DNA from: JAOZMY01 sp964577975
Lineage (GTDB): Bacteria > Desulfobacterota > S145-22
Length of the DNA: 46,959 nucleotides
Assembly: GCA_964577975.1 (NCBI GenBank)
Contig: CAZOBB010000087.1
Location: forward strand, 1-46,959
Reading direction: 5' to 3'
The notes under the pieces: model-generated
The model's input: only the letters and a program-made list of their open reading frames with translations
What the model was told of the DNA's origin: nothing
Databases searched by the model: none
Translations under genes and position numbers: made by a program
In this document: one piece after another, positions 8,110 to 16,788 of the stretch
Numbering within the stretch: the first letter of the stretch is position 1
How the letters are laid out: the number at the start of each line of letters is the position of its first letter

Positions 8110-8616
8110 TTGGACGGTCAATTTGATGATTTTAACGAAGAGGAATTGATTGATAAGGTTGTGTACATTAATCGAGTCGCGAAGGTTGTAAAAGGCGGGC
8201 GTCGATTCAGCTTTAGTGCCCTTGTCGTTGTTGGCGATGGAAAAGGAAGAGTAGGTGCAGCCCTGGGAAAGGCGAACGAGGTTCCCGAGGCGATTCGTAA
8301 GGGAGTGGAAAAGGCTCGGAAAAACCTGATGAACGTGACGCTGGATCGTCATACCATCCCGTTTGAGGTTCTAGGGGAATATGGTTCGGGAAAGGTATTG
8401 CTGAGGCCGGCTTCTGAGGGAACGGGGGTCATCGCAGGGGCGGCCGTTCGGGCCGTGGTGGAGTTGGCGGGAGTCCAGAATATACTGACGAAATCGATAG
8501 GTTCGAACAACCCTCATAATCTCGTGAAGGCGACGCTAGAGGGACTGAAGCAGTTGGGAGATCCCGCGTTAATCAGGAGATACCGGAAAGAGTCAACGAC
8601 GGAGAAACGGTCGTAA
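8110..8616 (+). CDS. rpsE: 30S ribosomal protein S5
   Basis: S5 (uS5, about 168 residues) works with S4 in decoding accuracy. The double-stranded RNA-binding part shows VVYINRVAKVVKGGRRFSFSALVVVGDGKGRVG and the C-terminal half KVLLRPASEGTGVIAGAAVRAVVELAGVQNILTKSIGS. Two TTG codons are possible starts (8107 and 8110); I prefer 8110 because a GGGAGG site lies 5 bases upstream of it, against 2 for the other. Confidence 0.95.
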   Translation: MDGQFDDFNEEELIDKVVYINRVAKVVKGGRRFSFSALVVVGDGKGRVGAALGKANEVPEAIRKGVEKARKNLMNVTLDRHTIPFEVLGEYGSGKVLLRPASEGTGVIAGAAVRAVVELAGVQNILTKSIGSNNPHNLVKATLEGLKQLGDPALIRRYRKESTTEKRS

Positions 8617-8640
8617 ATAAATCGGGACGGGTGATTGGGA

Positions 8641-8826
8641 ATGGCAAAGAGATTGAAAATTACATTGGTGAAAAGTGAGATAGGACACAAAAAGGATCAT
8701 CGACGGGTATTGAGAAGCCTCGGTTTGAGAAAAAGGAATCAGACCGTGGAAAAGTATGATACCCCTATCATCCGTGGAATGATCAAAAAGGTTAACTATT
8801 TGCTTCGTGTGGAAACAATTGAGTGA
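8641..8826 (+). CDS. rpmD: 50S ribosomal protein L30
   Basis: L30 (uL30, 61 residues) is a small single-domain 50S protein. It reads KRLKITLVKSEIGHKKDHRRVLRSLGLRKRNQTVEKYDTP and then IRGMIKKVNYLLRVE, matching the family along its length. I chose the ATG at 8641; an in-frame TTG two codons earlier is less likely. It sits between rpsE and rplO as usual. Confidence 0.95.
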   Translation: MAKRLKITLVKSEIGHKKDHRRVLRSLGLRKRNQTVEKYDTPIIRGMIKKVNYLLRVETIE

Positions 8827-8833
8827 GGGAGCC

Positions 8834-9274
8834 ATGAAACTGAGCGATTTGAAACCCCCGAAAGGAGCTGTAAAGAAGAAAAAGAGAGTAGGGTGCGGAC
8901 CTGGTTCCGGCCATGGGTGTACTTCGTGCCGAGGCAATAAAGGTCAGCGTTCCCGGTCGGGTGGAGGTGTGCCACCGTGGTTTGAAGGTGGCCAAATGCC
9001 CTTACAGCGGCGCTTGCCGAAACGAGGGTTTGTCAATATATTTCGAAAGGAATATGCCATCGTTCATCTTAACCGATTGAACGTGTTTCCCTCCGGAAGT
9101 GAAGTGGGTATCGATGAGCTTTTGGAAAAGGGGATTGTTAAAAAGGTGAAGGATGGCGTGAAAATCTTGGGAGACGGGGAATTGAAGGTTCCCTTGACGG
9201 TGGCTGCCCATAAATTCACAAAATCAGCCGTCTCGAAGATCGAAGAGGCGGGTGGTAAGGTTAAGGTACTGTAA
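8834..9274 (+). CDS. rplO: 50S ribosomal protein L15
   Basis: L15 (uL15, 146 residues) organises late 50S assembly. It begins MKLSDLKPPKGAVKKKKRVG followed by the Gly-rich GCGPGSGHGCTSCRGNKGQRSRSGGG and FEGGQMPLQRRLPKRGF, all family features. An in-frame GTG inside rpmD would extend it by nine residues, but the ATG has a better ribosome-binding site (GAGGGAG). Its stop codon touches the GTG of secY. Confidence 0.96.
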   Translation: MKLSDLKPPKGAVKKKKRVGCGPGSGHGCTSCRGNKGQRSRSGGGVPPWFEGGQMPLQRRLPKRGFVNIFRKEYAIVHLNRLNVFPSGSEVGIDELLEKGIVKKVKDGVKILGDGELKVPLTVAAHKFTKSAVSKIEEAGGKVKVL

Positions 9275-10579
9275 GTGGCTGTCAGTTTCGGAAACGTAGG
9301 AAAGGTTCCAGAGCTAAAACGGCGGATTTTAGTGACGCTGGGATTGCTGGCGATCTACCGGGTGGGGATCCACATTCCCACGCCTGGAATCAATACCGAG
9401 GCCTTAATGGCATTGTTTGCCCAGGCGAAAGGGACGTTGTTTGGACTTTTCGATATGTTTGCGGGTGGTGGGTTCCGGCGGTTGTCGATCTTCGCCTTGG
9501 GAATCATGCCTTACATCAGTGCCGCCATTATTCTGGAACTTCTTCAGGTCTCTGTTCCTTATTTGGAACGCCTGGCGAAAGAGGGTGAGGCGGGAAGAAA
9601 GAAGATTGTCCAGTACACGCGGTACGGGACGATCATTCTGAGTGTCATTCAGGGTATCGGAATTAGCATCGGGCTTGAGCGAATGCGGGGGGTAGCGGGC
9701 GAGCTAATCGTTATGCATCCTGGGTGGTCGTTTCGGCTCATGACGGTCTTGACCTTAACGGCGGGAACAGCCTTTATCATGTGGCTAGGAGAGCAGATTA
9801 CGGAAAAAGGGATCGGAAACGGGATCTCCCTTATCATTATGGCAGGTATCGTGGCAGGCATGCCCTCGGCCATTATCAATACCATTCGATTGTTGAGGAC
9901 GGGCGAACTTGGTATTTTCACGATTATCGCTCTGCTTGCCCTGATGGTGTTGGTAGTGGGGATCATTGTGTACGTGGAGACGGCCCAGCGGCGCATTCCG
10001 GTTCAGTATGCGAAACGGGTGGTTGGACGGCGGATGTATGGTGGTCAAAGCACCTTCTTGCCTTTGAAAATCAATACCTCGGGAGTCATCCCCCCGATTT
10101 TTGCATCTTCCATCATTATGTTTCCGGCCACGATCGCGAATTTTATCCAACATCCCGTGATGAAAAAGATCTCGGCGATGCTGAACCCAACGGGGTGGCT
10201 TTATATCGTTCTCTATGTGGTGTTGATCTTTTTCTTCTGCTACTTTTATACGGCCATTGTCTTCAATCCTGTGGACGTAGCCGAGAACATGAAAAAATTT
10301 GGAGGGTATATACCGGGAATACGACCCGGAAAGTGGACGGCGGATTATATTGATAAGGTCTTGACGCGGATAACCTTGGGTGGGGCGGTCTACGTATCGG
10401 CGATTTGTGTCCTTCCTACCTTTTTGATAACGAAGTTCGGTGTGCCGTTCTATTTTGGAGGAACGGCTTTGCTGATCGTAATACAGGTAGCCATCGATAC
10501 GATTCAGCAAATGGAGACCCACTTGCTGACGCGTCATTACGATGGTTTGTTGACGCGAAAAAGTTCACGACGGAGATAG
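9275..10579 (+). CDS. secY: Protein translocase subunit SecY
   Basis: SecY (434 residues) is the channel subunit of the SecYEG translocon in the inner membrane. About ten hydrophobic segments are visible. Conserved parts include the plug region (LFGLFDMFAGGGFRRLSIFALGIMPYISAAIILELL), GEQITEKGIGNGISLIIMAGI and the cytoplasmic YAKRVVGRRMYGGQSTFLPLKIN loop. It begins with GTG directly after the rplO stop, so translation is likely coupled. All signal-peptide-bearing cytochromes of this window must pass through it. Confidence 0.98.
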   Translation: MAVSFGNVGKVPELKRRILVTLGLLAIYRVGIHIPTPGINTEALMALFAQAKGTLFGLFDMFAGGGFRRLSIFALGIMPYISAAIILELLQVSVPYLERLAKEGEAGRKKIVQYTRYGTIILSVIQGIGISIGLERMRGVAGELIVMHPGWSFRLMTVLTLTAGTAFIMWLGEQITEKGIGNGISLIIMAGIVAGMPSAIINTIRLLRTGELGIFTIIALLALMVLVVGIIVYVETAQRRIPVQYAKRVVGRRMYGGQSTFLPLKINTSGVIPPIFASSIIMFPATIANFIQHPVMKKISAMLNPTGWLYIVLYVVLIFFFCYFYTAIVFNPVDVAENMKKFGGYIPGIRPGKWTADYIDKVLTRITLGGAVYVSAICVLPTFLITKFGVPFYFGGTALLIVIQVAIDTIQQMETHLLTRHYDGLLTRKSSRRR

Positions 10580-10583
10580 GGCG

Positions 10584-11228
10584 ATGAAGCTTATTTTACT
10601 TGGCCCCCCGGGAGCGGGAAAGGGAACCCAGGCGGTTCGTTTGGTGGAACATTACGGTATTCCCCAGATCTCGACGGGAGATATCTTGCGGAAAGCGGTG
10701 AAAGAGGGCACGGAGTTGGGAGTACTGGCAAAAAAGTACATGGATAAGGGAGAGTTGGTTCCCGATGAGGTGGTGATTGGAATAATTCGGGAGAGGATTA
10801 AGGAACCTGATTGTGGCAAAGGATATATCCTTGATGGATTTCCAAGGACGATCGCGCAAGCGCAAGCCCTTGATGAGATGTTGGAGAAAGAGGGAACGTC
10901 CATAGATCACGTGGTGAATATATCTGTGGAAGATGAAGAGATTGTCAAGCGGTTGACGGGACGGAGGATGTGTCCGAAATGTGGAGCGGGGTATCATGTC
11001 GTGTTTGATCCTCCAAAGAAGGAAGGAATTTGCGATAAATGCGGGGGTGAACTCATTCAGCGGGATGACGACAGGGAAGAAACGATACGCGCCCGGTTGG
11101 AGGTGTATCGTCAACAAACGGAACCCCTGATAGAATATTACGAAGAAAAGGGATTGTTAAGGACAATTCCTGGTGAAGGTAAAATGGAGGAGATATTTCA
11201 AGCGATTCTCAAGGCGTTGGAAACATAG
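10584..11228 (+). CDS. adk: Adenylate kinase, zinc-lid type
   Basis: Adenylate kinase (214 residues) interconverts ATP + AMP and 2 ADP. The P-loop GPPGAGKGTQA is at residues 7-17, followed by the AMP site (STGDILR) and DGFPRT. The lid carries four cysteines, CPKCG and CDKCG about 20 residues apart, which is the zinc-binding form. It follows secY after 4 bases. In many bacteria map comes next, but here infA does. Confidence 0.98.
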   Translation: MKLILLGPPGAGKGTQAVRLVEHYGIPQISTGDILRKAVKEGTELGVLAKKYMDKGELVPDEVVIGIIRERIKEPDCGKGYILDGFPRTIAQAQALDEMLEKEGTSIDHVVNISVEDEEIVKRLTGRRMCPKCGAGYHVVFDPPKKEGICDKCGGELIQRDDDREETIRARLEVYRQQTEPLIEYYEEKGLLRTIPGEGKMEEIFQAILKALET

Positions 11229-11239
11229 TGGATTAGGGT

Positions 11240-11458
11240 ATGGGCAAAGAAGGGGTTATAAGGGTCGAAGGTACGGTGGTGGAAACATTGCCGAACGCCA
11301 TGTTCAGAGTAGAGCTGGATAACGGGCACCGGATTCTTGCCCACATCTCGGGAAAGATGAGGATGCATTTTATAAAGATTCTTCCGGGAGATCGTGTGAC
11401 GGTTGAGATGTCTCCGTATGATCTAACAAAAGGGCGCATAACCTATCGGGGAAAATGA
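11240..11458 (+). CDS. infA: Translation initiation factor IF-1
   Basis: IF-1 (72 residues, normal) binds the 30S A site during initiation. The OB-fold sequence KEGVIRVEGTVVETLPNAMFRVELDNGH, then HISGKMRMHFIKILPGDRVTVEMSPYDLTKGRITYR, matches the family throughout. The gap from adk is 11 bases and rpmJ follows after 13 bases. Confidence 0.98.
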   Translation: MGKEGVIRVEGTVVETLPNAMFRVELDNGHRILAHISGKMRMHFIKILPGDRVTVEMSPYDLTKGRITYRGK

Positions 11459-11471
11459 GAGAGGTGCAGAG

Positions 11472-11585
11472 ATGAAAGTGCGGGCTTCCGTAAAAAAGAT
11501 ATGTGATAAGTGTAAGATTATAAAGCGGAAAGGGGTCGTGCGAGTGATTTGCGAGAACCCCAAACATAAGCAAAGACAGGGATAG
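11472..11585 (+). CDS. rpmJ: 50S ribosomal protein L36, zinc type
   Basis: L36 (bL36) has only 37 residues. The translation starts MKVRASVKKICDKCKIIKRK and ends ENPKHKQRQG. Zinc ligands are CXXC (Cys11, Cys14), Cys27 and His32. An AGAGG site lies just before the ATG. Its position between infA and rpsM is the standard one. Confidence 0.96.
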   Translation: MKVRASVKKICDKCKIIKRKGVVRVICENPKHKQRQG

Positions 11586-11604
11586 GGATTTTTAGGAGGA
11601 AACA

Positions 11605-11976
11605 TTGGCACGTATCGTAGGGGTAGATTTACCGAAAAGCAAGCGGATTGAGATTGGATTGACGTATATTTATGGAATTGGTCGCAGTTCAGCGCAAAAG
11701 ATTCTCAACGCCACCAGTATCGATTGGAACAAACGGGTACATGAACTCACGCCGGAGGAGATTCGGAAAATCAATCAAGAGATTGAGCGTAATTATAAGG
11801 TGGAAGGGGATCTTCGTCGAGAGGTAACGACGAATATCAAGATGCTGATGGACATTGGGTGTTATCGCGGTCTGCGACATCGAAGGGGATTGCCGGTGAG
11901 AGGACAACGGACCCACACGAATGCAAGGACGAGGAAGGGTCCCCGCAGGGCAATAAAGGGCAAGAAAAAACGGTAA
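11605..11976 (+). CDS. rpsM: 30S ribosomal protein S13
   Basis: S13 (uS13, 123 residues) forms the bridge from the 30S head to the 50S subunit. It begins ARIVGVDLPKSKRIEIGLTYIYGIG, has the helix-two-turns-helix and ends with RHRRGLPVRGQRTHTNARTRKG. Start TTG, preceded by TAGGAGGAAA. First gene of the alpha-operon portion. Confidence 0.97.
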   Translation: MARIVGVDLPKSKRIEIGLTYIYGIGRSSAQKILNATSIDWNKRVHELTPEEIRKINQEIERNYKVEGDLRREVTTNIKMLMDIGCYRGLRHRRGLPVRGQRTHTNARTRKGPRRAIKGKKKR

Positions 11977-11996
11977 GGTGATAGAGGAGGAGTTTT

Positions 11997-12389
11997 GTGG
12001 CAAGACCAAAGGGTAGCCGTGGAAAGAAAAAGGTAAAGAAAAATATTCCTCATGGGGTCGCTCATATTCAGGCGACTTTTAATAATACGATCATTACTAT
12101 TACGGATCCTCAGGGCAATACCATCGCTTGGTCGAGCGCGGGGAGCCAAGGTTTTAAGGGGTCGAGAAAAAGCACGCCGTTCGCGGCTCAGATAGCGGCG
12201 GAAGATTGCGGAAAGAAAGCCATGGAGCATGGGGTGCGGACACTCGATGTGTTGGTGAAAGGGCCTGGATCGGGACGTGAAGCGGCTTTAAGGGCTCTGC
12301 AGGCCGTGGGGTTTAGGATCCAGATGATTCGTGATGTGACACCCATTCCTCACAATGGATGCCGTCCACCCAAACGTCGTCGTGTATGA
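11997..12389 (+). CDS. rpsK: 30S ribosomal protein S11
   Basis: S11 (uS11, 130 residues) lies on the 30S platform near the Shine-Dalgarno helix. Hallmarks are the basic N-terminus, GVAHIQATFNNTIITITDPQGN, WSSAGSQGFKGSRKSTPFAAQ and the C-terminal DVTPIPHNGCRPPKRRRV. Start GTG behind an AGGAGGAG site. Normal in every respect. Confidence 0.97.
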   Translation: MARPKGSRGKKKVKKNIPHGVAHIQATFNNTIITITDPQGNTIAWSSAGSQGFKGSRKSTPFAAQIAAEDCGKKAMEHGVRTLDVLVKGPGSGREAALRALQAVGFRIQMIRDVTPIPHNGCRPPKRRRV

Positions 12390-12420
12390 AGATTAATTAC
12401 GCAGCTTTTAGGAGGTAAAA

Positions 12421-13050
12421 TTGGCTCGATATACGGAATCATCTTGTCGGCTTTGCAGAAGGGAGAATGCGAAGCTGTTTCTCAAAGGAGATAGATGCTA
12501 TACGGACAAATGCGCCTTTGAAAGAAGGCCGTACCCCCCTGGCCAGCACGGAAGAGGAAGAAGAAAATTTTCCGATTATGCCATCCAGCTTCGGGAAAAG
12601 CAGAAGACACGAAGGATTTATGGCGTATTAGAAAAGCAGTTTCGCCGTTATTTCAAGATCGCTGACAGGAAAAAAGGAATTACGGGCGAGAATCTCCTTT
12701 TCCTCTTGGAAAAAAGGCTCGATAATGTTGTTTACTTGATGGGATTTGCCGTCTCCAGAAACCAGGCGCGCCAGTTGGTCAATCATGGCCACATCCTCGT
12801 CAATGGGCGAAAGGTTGATGTGGCCAACTATCAGGTAAAGGTAGGGGACAAGATACAGATAAAGGAAAGAAGCCGCAAAAATGCGGCGATCCAGGAAGCG
12901 TTGGAACTTTCTTCCAAACGTGGAGGATTGCCCCAATGGTTGGAAGTAAACCCCGATGCCATGGAGGGAACGGTAAAGGCGGAACCGGTACGTGAAGATG
13001 TGCGTGTTTCGGTCAATGAACAGCTTATCGTCGAACTTTATTCCAAGTAG
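12421..13050 (+). CDS. rpsD: 30S ribosomal protein S4, zinc type
   Basis: S4 (uS4, 209 residues) nucleates 30S assembly. The N-terminal zinc finger is present (CRLCRRENAKLF...CYTDKCAF; Cys9, Cys12 and two more near 26 and 31), and the S4 RNA-binding domain lies around residues 98-160 (RLDNVVYLMGFAVSRNQARQLVNHGHILVNG). The start is TTG, with AGGAGGTAAAA just upstream, an almost perfect ribosome-binding site. Confidence 0.97.
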   Translation: MARYTESSCRLCRRENAKLFLKGDRCYTDKCAFERRPYPPGQHGRGRRKFSDYAIQLREKQKTRRIYGVLEKQFRRYFKIADRKKGITGENLLFLLEKRLDNVVYLMGFAVSRNQARQLVNHGHILVNGRKVDVANYQVKVGDKIQIKERSRKNAAIQEALELSSKRGGLPQWLEVNPDAMEGTVKAEPVREDVRVSVNEQLIVELYSK

Positions 13051-13095
13051 GTAACGCGTCGAACATATTTTAAGGAAGTTTGGGGGATAAAACCC

Positions 13096-14106
13096 ATGGA
13101 GATACAAAATTTGAAAACACAGCTTATTCGACCAAAAGGAGTGGAGGAAGACAAGACAGAGTCGACAGCTACTTTTGGGAGATTTGTCGCGGAACCATTT
13201 GAGAGTGGTTTTGGACTAACCATTGGAAATGCATTGCGGAGAGTATTACTCTCGTCGATCGTTGGAGCCGCAATTACGAACGTGCGAATTGAGGGTGTGA
13301 CGCATGAATTCTCCTCTTTGAAGGGTGTGGTGGAGGATATTTCGGATATCATCCTTAATTTGAAGCAGGTTGTGGTTAGCATGGATTCGGAAGAGACGAA
13401 GGTTATCCATCTTGATAAAGAAGGTCCCTGTGTCGTGACGGCGGGAGATATTGAGTTGCCTCATAATGTGCAGATCCTAAATCCCGATCTTATCATCGCC
13501 ACTCTCGAGAAGGGGGGGCATCTCCGCATGGATCTTTATGTGGAAAAGGGAAGGGGATATGTGCCGCAGGAGCAAAACAGAAACCCTGACCTCGGAGTGG
13601 ATGTTATCCCGATTGATGCTATTTTTTCACCTATAAAAAAGGTTAATTATCTGGTAACGAACGCGCGGGTAGGTCAAAAAACGGATTATGACAAGCTGAC
13701 GCTTGAGATATGGACAAACGGGGCCATAACACCGGAAAACGCCTTGACGCAAGCCGCTCGTATCTTGACGGAGCAAATCTCGATCTTTGCGGGCATTGGT
13801 GAAGAGGAGATGACTCCTGAAGAAGAGTCGGAAAAGGCGAAAGAGAAAGAACTGAATGAAAATCTATATCGGAGCGTGGATGAACTGGAGCTCTCCGTCC
13901 GATCCACGAACTGTTTGAAGAATGCCAATATCCGCTTGATAGGAGAGCTTGTCCAGATTCCAGAGAACGAGATCTTGAAAACACCGAATTTTGGAAAGAA
14001 GTCGCTTGAGGAAATTCAAAAGGTTTTGGCGGAAATGGGGCTCCATTTGGGAATGAAATTGGAAGGATTTGATCCCTCGAAAGCGAACAAACCGAGTGAG
14101 GAGTAG
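13096..14106 (+). CDS. rpoA: RNA polymerase alpha subunit
   Basis: The alpha subunit (336 residues) dimerises to start RNA polymerase assembly. The N-terminal domain contains FVAEPFESGFGLTIGNALRRVLLSSIVGAAIT. A Glu-rich linker (about residues 235-255) leads to the C-terminal domain that contacts UP elements and activators: ELELSVRSTNCLKNANIRLIGELVQ, then NFGKKSLEEIQKVLAEMGLHLGM. Position between rpsD and rplQ is canonical. Confidence 0.98.
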   Translation: MEIQNLKTQLIRPKGVEEDKTESTATFGRFVAEPFESGFGLTIGNALRRVLLSSIVGAAITNVRIEGVTHEFSSLKGVVEDISDIILNLKQVVVSMDSEETKVIHLDKEGPCVVTAGDIELPHNVQILNPDLIIATLEKGGHLRMDLYVEKGRGYVPQEQNRNPDLGVDVIPIDAIFSPIKKVNYLVTNARVGQKTDYDKLTLEIWTNGAITPENALTQAARILTEQISIFAGIGEEEMTPEEESEKAKEKELNENLYRSVDELELSVRSTNCLKNANIRLIGELVQIPENEILKTPNFGKKSLEEIQKVLAEMGLHLGMKLEGFDPSKANKPSEE

Positions 14107-14117
14107 GGGTAGAAACG

Positions 14118-14744
14118 ATGAGACACTTGAAGGCGTATAGAAAACTGAACAGAACGAGTAGCCATCGCTCATTGATGTTGAGGAACTTGGTGACTTCCCT
14201 TTTCGAACATGAGCGGGTTGAAACGACAGTGATGAAAGCCAAGGAGGCGCGCAGGCTCGCGGAGAGGATGATAACCCTCGGAAAACAGGGAACGTTGCAT
14301 GCCCGCCGCAGAGCCGCATCCGTGCTGTTGAAAAAATCGGTGGTGAAGAAGTTATTCGATGAGATAGCTCCGAAGTATGTCAACCGGGATGGAGGATACA
14401 CGAGGATTCTTCGGGTGGGGTATAGGAAAGGAGATGGGGCGCCGTTGGCTTTTCTTGAATTGGTGGAAGAGGAAGTAACGAAGAAAAAGAAGAAAACGAC
14501 CAAAAAAGGCGCGAAGAAGGTGTCCGGGAAGCGAGAGGGAACCAGTAAAAAGGAGAAGAAAACGAAACCCGCCGAGGAAGAAAAGAAAGAAGCGGCAGTG
14601 AAAGCGGAAGAAGCCCCGGAAGCAAAGGAAGAAAAAGCGGAGAAAGAAGAGGTGCAAGAAGAGAAAGGGGCTGACGAAGAGTCGGTATCTGAGGAAAAGG
14701 CCCCTGAGGAAGCGCCTGGAAAGGAAGAAACCTCAGGAAAATAG
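14118..14744 (+). CDS. rplQ: 50S ribosomal protein L17 with long Lys/Glu tail
   Basis: L17 (bL17) normally has about 115-130 residues; this one has 208. Residues 1-120 are an ordinary L17 core (MRHLKAYRKLNRTSSHRSLMLRNL at the start; NRDGGYTRILRVGYRKGDGAPLAFLELV at the end). Residues 121-208 form a low-complexity tail: first Lys-rich (about 121-153), then Glu/Ala-rich with Pro. The tail is probably disordered. Similar extensions occur in some other lineages from memory. It is the last gene of the super-operon and is followed by a terminator. Confidence 0.95.
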   Translation: MRHLKAYRKLNRTSSHRSLMLRNLVTSLFEHERVETTVMKAKEARRLAERMITLGKQGTLHARRRAASVLLKKSVVKKLFDEIAPKYVNRDGGYTRILRVGYRKGDGAPLAFLELVEEEVTKKKKKTTKKGAKKVSGKREGTSKKEKKTKPAEEEKKEAAVKAEEAPEAKEEKAEKEEVQEEKGADEESVSEEKAPEEAPGKEETSGK

Positions 14745-14770
14745 GCTTAAGTGGAAATCACGGATGGGAA

Positions 14771-14808
14771 AGGGTGGCAACTTGAACGGTTGTCACCCTT
14801 TTTGTTTG
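14771..14808 (+). terminator. Rho-independent terminator after rplQ
   Basis: An 11-bp stem (AGGGTGGCAAC / GTTGTCACCCT, one G-T pair) with a 7-base loop is followed directly by TTTTTGTTTG. It starts 27 bases after the rplQ stop, so it probably ends the ribosomal super-operon transcript. Confidence 0.88.
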
Positions 14809-14837
14809 TCATTTCAAAACGTTGGGGTCTTCTTCAT

Positions 14838-14866
14838 TTGAAGAGGAAAGGAAATTGTGGTATTAG
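14838..14866 (+). promoter_or_regulatory. Possible sigma-70 promoter for the GH13 gene
   Basis: TTGAAG (14838-14843) and TATTAG (14861-14866) are separated by 17 bases, just past the rplQ terminator and 38 bases before the GH13 start. The -35 overlaps a small palindrome (TCTTCA-TT-TGAAGA, 14831-14844) that could be an operator. Each hexamer departs from consensus at two positions. Confidence 0.4.
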
Positions 14867-14904
14867 GCTAGTCTGAATAAAAAGCAGGGAAGGGGGATAG
14901 GAAG

Positions 14905-16788
14905 GTGGAAAAAGGCTTTGAACGGGAGTTAATCCATCCGGTGTCAAAACTCGATTACTTGTGTTATTTGGAAAAGCCAGATTTTACGCGTCCTATTTTG
15001 AAGATAGCCGAGGATGATCGTAGAAAACTCCTGGACCGCCTCACCTTCCTGTATGGGAAGGAGGTAGCGGAAAAATGGCTTCCCGAGGTGGAGCGGGCCT
15101 TGAAAGTGCATCATGCCCACAAGACGGAGGAGATCAAAGAATTGGACAAGATGGTTCGTCCCTCCAATCGCTTCACAGAAAGAGATGTAGCCCTCATCAC
15201 CTATGGGGATCTTTTGGTAACGGATGAGCATTCCCCTCTGACAGGACTCGCCGAATTTCTGGACGAGCGTGCCAAAATGAGCGAGGTGATAAATATTCTC
15301 CATATCCTTCCTTTTTTCCCCTATTCCTCCGACCGTGGATTTTCAATCACGGATTTTTGGACGGTTAATCCCCGGTTAGGATCGTGGGATGATATTGAAA
15401 GAATGACGCGTAAATACAGAATGATGTTCGACGGGGTTTTCAACCATATATCGGCTGAAAGCAGGGCATTCCAGGAGATGCTCAACGGGAATCCCGCTTA
15501 CAAGGATATTGCTATCATTTTTAGGTCCCCTGACGAGCTGACCCCTGAACAGCGGAAGCTCCTTGTGCGTCCTCGAACGTCCGATATCTTGACGAAATAC
15601 TATTCCATCGACGGACCTATCTGGGTGTGGACCACCTTTTCACCGGATCAGATCGATCTGAATTTCAAAAACCCCTTCGTGTTGGTATGGGTGATACATA
15701 CCTTGTTATTGTATGTGAGAAAGGGAGCCAACCTGGTGCGGCTGGATGCCGTGACCTATCTTTGGAGCGAACCGGGAACCACGTCGGCTAATTTGGCGCA
15801 AACCCATGAGATTATTAAACTTCTACGGAATGTCTTGGATATAGGGGCACCCAATGTGGCATTGGTGACGGAAACGAATGTCCCTCACGAGGAGAATATT
15901 TCCTATTTCGGGAATGGCTACGATGAAGCGCAGATGGTCTATAACTTTACGTTACCCCCCCTCGTGCTCTACACGTTTTACACGCAAGACGCTACCAAGT
16001 TGTCGGACTGGGCGGCTTCTTTGGTTTATCCTTCCGATCAAACGACTTTCTTCAATATCCTTGACACGCATGATGGGGTGGGCTTGATGGGGGTCAAGGG
16101 GATCCTAACGACGGAAGAGGTCGAGATGATGATTGCCCGTGCGAAACAGAACGGAGCATTCGTTTCCTATAAGGCAGTAGGGGGGGGAGGCCAAGAACCC
16201 TACGAAATAAATACCACCTGGTATGGGGCATTGAATTCTGAGAACGATAAAGAGCCTTTAGAACTGAAGGCCAAACGGTTCGTGGCCTCGAGGAGTATCG
16301 CCTTGGCCCTGCGAGGTGTTCCCGGGATCTATTTTCATGGGCTGATCGGAACGGGAAACGACCCATCGGTTGTTGAAAAAAGTGGGGTGAAACGAGATAT
16401 CAACCGTGTTTCCATCAGCGAGCGTCAACTTTTAGAAGATGTTAAAAATCCCAATTCGAAATTGATGCATATAATCGTAAGGCTCTTGACGTTACTGGAG
16501 ATTCGGACACACGTGGATGCGTTTCATCCTAACGTACCCCAGCGCATTTTGAAGCTTTCGCCGGAAGTCTTTGCCCTTCTGCGTGGCCCAGAAAAGGCGG
16601 AGAAACCGGTTCTGGCGATTACAAACATCGCCAATCGCTCGTTAGAGTTGCGTATTTCGAAAGACACCTTGGGCGTGGATGCGCACCATTGGCGCGACAT
16701 GGTACGGAAGACCTCGGCAGAAATGGTAGAAGGGACCCTTGTTTTGAAAATGGAGCCTTACGATGTGGCCTGGCTGTTGCCAGAGTGA
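14905..16788 (+). CDS. GH13 sucrose phosphorylase-like sugar phosphorylase
   Basis: A 627-residue cytoplasmic enzyme of glycoside hydrolase family 13, resembling the subfamily-18 phosphorylases (sucrose, glucosylglycerate and related phosphorylases). The motifs are FNHISAES (region I), LVRLDAVTYLWSEPGT with the nucleophile Asp281, ALVTETNVPHEENISYFGNG with acid/base Glu323, and ILDTHDGVG with the transition-state Asp390. Such enzymes split an alpha-glucoside with phosphate to give glucose 1-phosphate. The sequence has no signal peptide. The start is GTG with a GAAGGGGG site. Substrate cannot be read from the motifs; glucosylglycerate is a reasonable guess because the protein is longer than typical sucrose phosphorylases. 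No sugar-metabolism neighbours are present. Confidence 0.85.
   Translation: MEKGFERELIHPVSKLDYLCYLEKPDFTRPILKIAEDDRRKLLDRLTFLYGKEVAEKWLPEVERALKVHHAHKTEEIKELDKMVRPSNRFTERDVALITYGDLLVTDEHSPLTGLAEFLDERAKMSEVINILHILPFFPYSSDRGFSITDFWTVNPRLGSWDDIERMTRKYRMMFDGVFNHISAESRAFQEMLNGNPAYKDIAIIFRSPDELTPEQRKLLVRPRTSDILTKYYSIDGPIWVWTTFSPDQIDLNFKNPFVLVWVIHTLLLYVRKGANLVRLDAVTYLWSEPGTTSANLAQTHEIIKLLRNVLDIGAPNVALVTETNVPHEENISYFGNGYDEAQMVYNFTLPPLVLYTFYTQDATKLSDWAASLVYPSDQTTFFNILDTHDGVGLMGVKGILTTEEVEMMIARAKQNGAFVSYKAVGGGGQEPYEINTTWYGALNSENDKEPLELKAKRFVASRSIALALRGVPGIYFHGLIGTGNDPSVVEKSGVKRDINRVSISERQLLEDVKNPNSKLMHIIVRLLTLLEIRTHVDAFHPNVPQRILKLSPEVFALLRGPEKAEKPVLAITNIANRSLELRISKDTLGVDAHHWRDMVRKTSAEMVEGTLVLKMEPYDVAWLLPE

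Noticed and set aside
9649..10537. Long antisense open frames across secY and the other ribosomal genes
   Set aside because: They mirror the codon bias of the real genes, have low-complexity translations and no family features.
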